Shown here: piece by piece, positions 5,064-9,563 of the stretch
Position numbering within the stretch: position 1 is the first letter of the stretch
Layout: every line of letters starts with the position of its first letter
Source of the DNA: Methanoregula sp.
GTDB taxonomy: Archaea > Halobacteriota > Methanomicrobia > Methanomicrobiales > Methanospirillaceae
Direction: 5' to 3'
Length of the DNA stretch: 9,563 bases
Assembly (NCBI GenBank): GCA_023228295.1
Contig: JALOBP010000103.1
Coordinates: 1 to 9,563, forward strand
Made by a program: the position numbers and the translations under genes
The notes under the pieces: generated by a model
Databases searched by the model: none
Told to the model about the DNA's origin: nothing
What the model saw: the letters and a program-made list of their open reading frames with translations, nothing else

Positions 5064-5947
5064 GATATTATTCAGATACCAATACTCTTTTCATTCGCGG
5101 ATCGTTCCGCGCTGCAAGTACCGGTGTTACAGGCTGCATCCGCTCGGTGTCAACACTCCTGAACCATACATTTCCTGACGCGAATCGGGCAGCAGATCCG
5201 GAAAAGGTACTCGATACGGTCATTACCGCAAGCGGACTTGAACGGAATTATTTCGGCCTCACAACTACCGTTCCCACCGGGCAGACCTGCGTGCTCCAGT
5301 ACGATTTTATCACGGTCTTTATCACGGCAGGAATCCGGTGTGAACCCCCGGCAACGGACGGAAACACCAATATCATCATAGTAAGCTCGCAGGGCATGGA
5401 GGACACAGCGCTGCTCGAAGCGGTCATGGTCGCCAGCGAGGCAAAGGCCGAGGCCCTCCAGGCAATGGATCTTCCGCTGACCGGGACACCAGCCGAAGGG
5501 GTTATCGCTGCATGCGAGGGAGAGGGGGAGATATGCCACCGCTCAGCCGGGCGCGACACGGACGCCGGCCGGCGGATCCGCGAGGCGGTGCTCCACGGAA
5601 TACCGGAAGCGGTCCGGCGCCACGATACCGGCATACAGGATGACCGGCCGGCATTTTTCATCTTCAGCCGGATCAAAGGCGACCACTGGATCGAGTGGAC
5701 TGATAAGGAGTGCCCGTATTACCCCTGCCATTTCGAGGGACAGTCCTGCGAGTACTGCTACTGCCCGTTCTATCCCTGCCACGACGAGATGCTCGGCCAG
5801 TGGGCAACCGGATCGAACGGAAATCGGGTCTGGAACTGCGCCCGGTGCCGGCTCCCGCACGAGCCGGCGATCGCGGCATATCTCAAGAAGTATCCCGGCG
5901 CATCCCGTCTGGAACTGGTAAAACGGGCCGGCTCAAAAGAGCGATAG
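5060..5947 (+). CDS. cbiZ: CbiZ-type adenosylcobinamide amidohydrolase with cysteine-rich domain
   Basis: This 295-residue protein is a two-part fusion. Residues about 1-190 match CbiZ, which cleaves the aminopropanol side chain from adenosylcobinamide to give adenosylcobyric acid, so scavenged corrinoids can re-enter B12 synthesis. Visible family blocks are VFITAGIRCEPP (86-97), NTNIIIVSS (102-110), the ASEAKAEAL helix (125-133) and a GT-rich segment (142-152). Residues about 205-285 form a cysteine-rich small domain of the kind often joined to CbiZ, with C218, C223, C230, C233, C235, C240, C260 and C263; it probably binds metal. The usual GTATD-like site reads GTPAE here, so activity should not be assumed. 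The start ATG overlaps the previous stop (ATGA) with no clear ribosome binding site, which indicates translational coupling to the glycyl-radical-domain gene. No cobalamin riboswitch is seen. Confidence 0.85.
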   Translation: MRYYSDTNTLFIRGSFRAASTGVTGCIRSVSTLLNHTFPDANRAADPEKVLDTVITASGLERNYFGLTTTVPTGQTCVLQYDFITVFITAGIRCEPPATDGNTNIIIVSSQGMEDTALLEAVMVASEAKAEALQAMDLPLTGTPAEGVIAACEGEGEICHRSAGRDTDAGRRIREAVLHGIPEAVRRHDTGIQDDRPAFFIFSRIKGDHWIEWTDKECPYYPCHFEGQSCEYCYCPFYPCHDEMLGQWATGSNGNRVWNCARCRLPHEPAIAAYLKKYPGASRLELVKRAGSKER

Positions 5948-5960
5948 ACCGACAGATCGC

Positions 5961-5973
5961 ATTTTTAAAAAAT
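5961..5973. terminator. bidirectional T/A tract between convergent genes
   Basis: Five T (5962-5966) followed by six A (5967-5972) lie in the 33-bp gap between the cbiZ stop and the convergent small gene's stop. Each strand therefore offers a T-run shortly after its stop codon, enough for archaeal U-tract termination in both directions. Confidence 0.5.
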
Positions 5974-5980
5974 AAGGTGA

Positions 5981-6175
5981 TTATTCCTTGATGTCGAGCG
6001 CCTTGAGGAGCTCGGGAAGGGGGATGCCGTGTGCCTGTGCTGCCTCGCGGATGGTCTCGCCGCGGGCGATTGCGCAGCCGACACAGCCCATGCCGAACTT
6101 GAAGAGGGCTTCGGTTGCCTCGGGTTTTGCTTTCAGGAGATCATAGATTGTACTGTCAGCGGTGATCTCTGCCAT
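5981..6175 (-). CDS. DUF1858 / hybrid-cluster-associated disulfide domain protein
   Basis: This 64-residue protein is a single DUF1858 domain. It starts ITADSTIYDLLKAKPEA and has the signature GMGCVGC with C31 and C34, then ETIREAAQAHGI and a leucine-rich end. The family is common in anaerobes as a free-standing protein or fused to hybrid-cluster and other redox proteins; the C-x2-C pair is thought to form a disulfide. The length is typical. The ATG at 6175 is preceded directly by AGGAAGG. TATA-like elements on the minus strand lie around 6201-6207 and 6228-6235. It is convergent with cbiZ and divergent from the RPA operon, so it is probably transcribed alone. Its partner protein is not identifiable here. 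Confidence 0.9.
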   Translation of the reverse strand: MAEITADSTIYDLLKAKPEATEALFKFGMGCVGCAIARGETIREAAQAHGIPLPELLKALDIKE

Positions 6176-6263
6176 ACCTTCCTAAGTCTCCCGCGGGGGT
6201 GATAAATCTCACCATAGCGGCGGCACGAAATACATTCCGACACTTTCACTACGCATGCTCACA

Positions 6264-6271
6264 CTATATAG
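6264..6271 (+). promoter_or_regulatory. TATA box of the RPA operon
   Basis: CTATATAG is centred near 6267, placing initiation near 6293. This leaves a leader of about 16 nt that contains GGAG (6297-6300) before the ATG at 6310. The fit supports 6310 over 6301 as the start codon. Confidence 0.55.
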
Positions 6272-6309
6272 ACCGGATAAAACCGCACCATTAACTGGAG
6301 ATGTATGAA

Positions 6310-7557
6310 ATGGATTTTTCCGAAGCAGCAGAAAGAATCTCCCGAAAGTTCTCAAAAGAAGGGCAGCCCGCAGATAAGACAAAGATCGAGGGCAAGCTCA
6401 AACGGCTTGTACAGGAATTCGGCGTCCAGCCATCCGAGGCGGAGCGCAGCGTGACAAACGAACTCGCCAAGGAGTATAACGTACCACTGCCTGGCGCAGG
6501 TCCTGGTACCGGTAAGAGTAGTGGCGGGACCGAGGAGAAGAAGATCGCCGAGGCAAGTCCCGGCGAGTGGGTAACCTTTGAGGGAAAAGTTGTCGCGCTC
6601 TCCGCGCCAGCTTCCCCGGCCATTGCCCAGAGCGGGATCCTCGCGGATGAATCCGGCGCGATCCGGTTCGTGGCATGGGCCAAGGCAAATGCCCCAGCCA
6701 TGACCGAAGGGTCATGGTACCGGATTGAATCGGGAGTGGTGGACGAATACAAGGGCGTCGCGAACCTCAAGATACATTCCGGGACCACGATTAAGGAGAT
6801 CAGCGAGGACCGGACCCTCATCCCGACCCCCATACCGGTCGCGGATCTCCACCCGGGCATCGGGGGCGTCCGTGCCAAGGTTGTGCAGGAATGGGAAGCC
6901 TCCCACGAACGCATGCTCCAGTCCGGCCTTTTGGGTGACGAGACCGGCACCATCAAGTTCGTGATCTGGAAGGAGCCCGGCCGGGAAAAACTCGAGGTCG
7001 GCGGTGTGTACAATATATTCTATGCGCAGGTGGACGAATTCAATGGCCGGCTCTCGCTGAACCTGAACGGCGCCACCGTCCTGCAGGAAGAGGGGGATAT
7101 CCCGGTCAGCGGGGGAGAGGCGGAATTTACCGGCGCCCTCGTCCACGTTGCCCCGGGTTCAGGCATCATCAAGCGCTGCCCGGTGGAGGGCTGCAACCGC
7201 GCCCTGTCCCGGCAGAACTACTGCCCGGTCCACGAGATCCAGCCGAAATTCGTATACGACCTCCGGATCAAGGGATGGCTGGATGATGGTGAGAAGACCC
7301 ACAGTATCCTCCTGCAGCGCGATGCTGTGGAGGCCCTTACCGGAATAGACCTTGCCGCGGCACAGGAGATCGCAGAGAACAACCCGCTCGGAATGGACGA
7401 GGTGTTCCTCCAGATGCGGGACAAGGTGCTGGGCCGGTATGTGACCTGCAAGGGCCGCGAGATCGATAACCGCCTGCTTGTAAATACCTGCGAGCCAAAA
7501 AAGTTCGAGAGTGCGGAGCATACGAATCTGCTGAACCGGGCCGGGGGTGCATCATGA
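6310..7557 (+). CDS. rpa: replication protein A, large subunit with several OB folds
   Basis: This protein (415 residues from the chosen start) is a euryarchaeal replication protein A that coats single-stranded DNA in replication, repair and recombination. After an N-terminal helical region (1-60) and a Gly/Ser linker (about 61-75) come two clearly duplicated OB folds. The pair SGILADESGAIRFVAWAK (108-125) and SGLLGDETGTIKFVIWKE (205-222) marks the same strand-turn-strand in each. A third OB-like region (about 270-400) holds a zinc site, C290, C295, C305 and H308. I chose ATG 6310 because GGAG lies 9 nt upstream; ATG 6301, three codons earlier, has GGAG touching it. The stop overlaps the next gene by ATGA, so both partners are made together. 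The identification is firm from domain order and neighbour. Confidence 0.93.
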   Translation: MDFSEAAERISRKFSKEGQPADKTKIEGKLKRLVQEFGVQPSEAERSVTNELAKEYNVPLPGAGPGTGKSSGGTEEKKIAEASPGEWVTFEGKVVALSAPASPAIAQSGILADESGAIRFVAWAKANAPAMTEGSWYRIESGVVDEYKGVANLKIHSGTTIKEISEDRTLIPTPIPVADLHPGIGGVRAKVVQEWEASHERMLQSGLLGDETGTIKFVIWKEPGREKLEVGGVYNIFYAQVDEFNGRLSLNLNGATVLQEEGDIPVSGGEAEFTGALVHVAPGSGIIKRCPVEGCNRALSRQNYCPVHEIQPKFVYDLRIKGWLDDGEKTHSILLQRDAVEALTGIDLAAAQEIAENNPLGMDEVFLQMRDKVLGRYVTCKGREIDNRLLVNTCEPKKFESAEHTNLLNRAGGAS

Positions 7558-8156
7558 GTACACCTGCACGCGACATGCCAAGGCGCGAGGGCTCGTTCGA
7601 GCGGGAACCTGCGCGGCGCGTCTTTGCCGGTGAACTGCGCGAATGCCACTACCAGTTCAAAGACGGGGAAGATGAGAAGAGCCCCACGTTTGTCCTCCTC
7701 CCGACCGGAGAGCGCTGCAACCGGGTCTTCATTGTCGGCACGCTGACCGAGAAGACCCGACAGGGCGAGCAAAACATCTTTTACCGGGGCCGCGTGGTCG
7801 ATCCCACGGGCACGTTCTTCGTGATGGCCGGCAGTTACCAGCCCGAGGCAATGCAACAGCTTGCAAAGATCGAGACTCCGGCGTTTGTCGCAGTCATCGG
7901 GAAACCAAACCTGTACCGGAAAGATGAAGCCAGTGCACCAATGGTCTCGGTCCGCGTTGAGTCGATCACCATTGTTGACAAGGACACCCGCGACATCTGG
8001 GTGCTGGATGCGGCAGAACGCACGCTCGACCGGATCAATGCCCTGCGGACCGGCGACTCGACGGATATTGTAAAGGCAAAAGAGCAGTATCCCACGATCG
8101 ACCCGGCGGTCTTCCACCGCATGGCCTACGATGCGCTGGCGCAGATCAAGATGTAA
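7554..8156 (+). CDS. rpap: RPA-associated OB-fold protein (COG3390 type)
   Basis: This 200-residue protein is of the RPA-associated family found directly after rpa in euryarchaea, where it forms a complex with RPA. A basic, disordered-looking N-terminus (1-20) precedes an OB fold at about 24-145. The fold includes NRVFIVGTLTEKT (56-68), IFYRGRVVDPTGTFFVMAG (75-93), FVAVIGKP (111-118) and SVRVESITIVD (132-142). A helical C-terminus follows, with DIWVLDAAERTLDRI and a short domain ending DALAQIKM. The ATG at 7554 overlaps the rpa stop (ATGA) with GGGGGTG about 5 nt upstream. The message ends at the T-run directly after the stop and the hairpin beyond it. No missing segments are apparent. Confidence 0.92.
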   Translation: MSTPARDMPRREGSFEREPARRVFAGELRECHYQFKDGEDEKSPTFVLLPTGERCNRVFIVGTLTEKTRQGEQNIFYRGRVVDPTGTFFVMAGSYQPEAMQQLAKIETPAFVAVIGKPNLYRKDEASAPMVSVRVESITIVDKDTRDIWVLDAAERTLDRINALRTGDSTDIVKAKEQYPTIDPAVFHRMAYDALAQIKM

Positions 8157-8231
8157 TTTTTTTCAACGCTATTCAGTCACCACATTGATCCGGGCCCCCT
8201 CATGGAGGAGGGTGAACGGATCGTTTTTTTT
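8157..8231 (+). terminator. double terminator after the RPA operon
   Basis: Seven T follow the stop codon directly (8157-8163). A strong hairpin comes next: GATCCG (8187-8192) pairs with CGGATC (8217-8222), with further CCCCTC/GAGGAGG pairing inside, followed by eight T (8224-8231). This is a classic intrinsic layout, and the first T-run alone may serve in archaea. Confidence 0.65.
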
Positions 8232-8438
8232 AATGGCCCGCTGGATTTCCCACCGGCCCCTACAAATTACCCCCACTGACCCCCTCCCACAACCAGGTCC
8301 CGATGACCAGTATTTTTCAGATGGAAAATCCACTCAATCCCGGCCAGAACCAGAAATGGTGGTGGGGGGGTCAGTGGGGGAATTTTTGTTTCAGGCCCGC
8401 AAACCCGGTGGGGGATTCACCTTATTTACGACTGAATA
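8170..8438. repeat. nested inverted repeats in a gene-free region
   Basis: The stretch 8232-8576 has no convincing gene. It holds a 15-bp perfect inverted repeat: CCCCCACTGACCCCC at 8270-8284 against GGGGGTCAGTGGGGG at 8366-8380. The stem extends by five more pairs (AAATT 8264-8268 with AATTT 8381-8385) past one bulged A. An outer 9-bp pair, TATTCAGTC (8170-8178) and GACTGAATA (8430-8438), encloses it and the RPA terminator. This could be a decayed small mobile element or a structured RNA. No transposase or target duplication is evident. Confidence 0.5.
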
Positions 8439-8576
8439 ATCGTCACGCTGCCTGATGCGGTAAAACATTTTTCCCCTTCCGACCCCCAGGGCCCATTCAG
8501 CGACCGAAAAGTCCGGAGCATTAAAAAAACCATTACATCTTCCACCGCCAAAATAAGAGAGATAAGGCCCGGTCCC

Positions 8577-9163
8577 ATGACGCCCCCTGCCCGGCCATCA
8601 CGTTAGTCCCTTGCCACCGCAGCGGAACGGATAGCCGCCCACCAGGACCGGTGCCTGCTCATCCGTGGCGACCCCTGCCGGGACGGGGCATTCTCTGCCT
8701 GCCGGATCGACCGGGTGCTCCAGCACATCCCTGATCCGGAACAGGTAATCCGGGAACTGGCCCGGGTCACGGCACCCGGGGGAACACTTGTCGCGTTCGA
8801 CAATGACTGGGACACGCTCTCCATCTCACTGAGCAACCGGGAGACCGCAGTCAGCCTCACCCGGTTCTGGCACGACAGTTTCGCCTCGGGACGAGTCGGA
8901 AAGGATCTTGCCGGACACTTCCGTGATGCCGGGTTTTCGGAAATTCCCGCAGAGCCAAAGACACTCACGATTGTCGGGTTCTCGCTATAGCCGAGAAGGT
9001 CTTCGATATCCGGATGCTGCTCGACCGGATGGGGCAGACCGGAGCGCTGACCCTTGCTGAAGCAACCGGTGTCTGGGTCGAGTTTGGGCGCAGATTGCAG
9101 CAGGGCACCTTCTCTTCAGGATATACAGGCTATCTCGTGTGGGGAAGAAAACCCGTTGAATAG
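8577..9163 (+). pseudogene. decayed SAM-dependent methyltransferase
   Basis: From ATG 8577 one frame reads nine codons (MTPPARPSR), then a TAG stop (8604-8606), then continues in the same frame as a class I methyltransferase: AAERIAAHQDRCLLIRGD, then CRIDRVLQHIPDPEQVIREL, VTAPGGTLVAFDNDWD and SRTF-like helices, to TAG 8988-8990. The SAM-binding glycine motif I is absent, and the GD-to-DGAF link looks shortened, so an N-terminal deletion is likely. After 8990 the sequence goes on in another frame as AEKVFDIRMLLDRMGQTG and ends SGYTGYLVWGRKPVE at TAG 9161-9163. This is the usual tail of such proteins. At least one stop, one frameshift near 8970-8990 and a missing front make it a remnant. Its original substrate cannot be told. 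Confidence 0.75.
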
Positions 9164-9174
9164 TCCTGTAGATC

Positions 9175-9301
9175 TCACAAGGAGTACCAAAGGATGATCC
9201 ACAGCACTACAAAGGTTGCCACAATTCCTGCAATGAGAAGAACTAAATCAACAAATGTTTCCCGTTTTATTTTTCCTCGATAGAAATTATTCTTGGTTCA
9301 T
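9175..9301 (-). pseudogene. small one-TM membrane protein with a broken start
   Basis: On the minus strand, RGKIKRETF followed by VDLVLLIAGIVATFVVLW and a Trp-rich end (TGA 9177-9175) encodes a basic head and one strong membrane segment of about 24 residues. No start codon exists in this frame before an upstream TGA. An ATG at 9301 (MNQE) hits TAA after four codons. Removing one base between them would give an intact protein of about 41 residues. The gene is therefore either frameshifted or misread. It lies tail to tail with the methyltransferase remnant. Family unknown. Confidence 0.4.
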
Positions 9302-9543
9302 CTCACTAATGAAAACAGGATCCTCAATTGGGGATCCTGTAAATACTGTTGTTGCGAAAGTTCAGGAATTTCGTCCCCGGTACGGGTGCCTGGCAGCGGA
9401 GAGGGTGTTCTACGCTGATCCAGAAGGTTTGACGAGATGCAGGTGTCGATATCAAAGGTATAGGAACCGACAGATGACTCGGGGAAACGATTTCGGGTGT
9501 TCTCGTGCTGCTCTTCTGGCCTGCATCCATCGGTTTCTTGCAT
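9298..9543 (-). CDS. hypothetical small ORF upstream of the broken membrane protein
   Basis: This ORF of 81 residues runs from ATG 9543 (AGGA about 8 nt upstream; GTG 9549 is an alternative) to TGA 9300-9298. Its stop overlaps the ATG of the next small ORF in the ATGA form common in this window, the main reason to list it. The protein is polar, with no membrane segment or known motif. Codon use is less biased than in the confident genes, and another minus frame is also open across part of it. It could be spurious or decayed. Confidence 0.25.
   Translation of the reverse strand: MQETDGCRPEEQHENTRNRFPESSVGSYTFDIDTCISSNLLDQRRTPSPLPGTRTGDEIPELSQQQYLQDPQLRILFSLVR
9315..9340. repeat. perfect 9-bp hairpin
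   Basis: ACAGGATCC (9315-9323) and GGATCCTGT (9332-9340) are exact reverse complements with an 8-nt loop, just upstream (minus strand) of the small membrane-protein remnant. A TATA-like TATTTAC lies next to it on the minus strand. It could be an operator or RNA hairpin. Function is unknown. Confidence 0.4.
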
Positions 9544-9563
9544 TCCCACGTCCTTTCAAGGTG

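Noticed and set aside
7218..8117. 299-codon minus-strand open frame across the RPA genes
   Set aside because: It is the antisense shadow of high-GC RPA coding sequence, with no recognisable protein features.
8131..8439. 102-codon plus-strand open frame after the RPA operon
   Set aside because: It starts inside the RPA-partner gene, runs through a terminator hairpin and both inverted-repeat arms, and has no protein-like pattern.
8604..8606. Pyrrolysine at the in-frame TAG of the methyltransferase
   Set aside because: The protein also lacks its SAM motif and has a later frameshift; it is not an mtmB/mtbB/mttB-type methyltransferase, so decay is simpler.

Overview
The window looks like chromosomal DNA of a methanogenic archaeon, most likely order Methanomicrobiales (Methanoregulaceae-like). 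The case rests on archaeal gene content: deoxyhypusine synthase beside an archaeal-type OMP decarboxylase, a multi-OB-fold replication protein A with its RPA-associated partner, a CbiZ cobinamide-salvage protein and an NrdD-type glycyl-radical module. AT-rich TATA boxes lie about 26-30 nt before start codons, GGAGG/GGTGA ribosome binding sites are common, and genes often overlap by ATGA. GC content and third-position GC are fairly high. The genus assignment is inference.

Layout. At 1-663 (+) there is a possible gene tail, then a TATA box and a gene broken by a frameshift in a run of eight G. At 603-2661 (-) lies a compact six-gene operon. Read 5' to 3' it encodes a protein with a duplicated beta-barrel half and a helical tail, a one-TM coiled-coil protein, three small paralogues sharing a D-R-x-[FM]...EEW[DE]L motif (one membrane-anchored), and a small protein with eight cysteines in FYVE/RING-like spacing. 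I recognise no named pathway for this operon; it is the best candidate here for an undescribed system. A 205-bp intergenic region carries a TATA-like element and a 10-bp inverted repeat, followed by dys (2867-3805) and pyrF (3798-4439). A 260-bp AT-rich region with a terminator-like hairpin and stacked TATA boxes leads into a coupled pair: a stand-alone NrdD-like C-terminal glycyl-radical/zinc domain (4701-5063) and CbiZ fused to a cysteine-rich small domain (5060-5947). A convergent DUF1858-type C-x-x-C protein follows at 5981-6175 (-). Then come the RPA operon (6310-7557 and 7554-8156), a hairpin/T-tract terminator, a 350-400 bp gene-free region with nested inverted repeats, a decayed SAM methyltransferase (8577-9163), and weak, partly broken minus-strand small ORFs to the right edge.

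How the genes fit together. dys activates initiation factor IF5A by making deoxyhypusine, and pyrF finishes UMP synthesis. The RPA pair binds single-stranded DNA. The glycyl-radical module and CbiZ are translationally coupled, joining a deoxynucleotide-type radical domain to corrinoid salvage. The flanks (1-663 and 8232-9563) are degraded and repeat-containing, unlike the well-kept middle. No rRNA, tRNA, CRISPR array or insertion sequence was seen.
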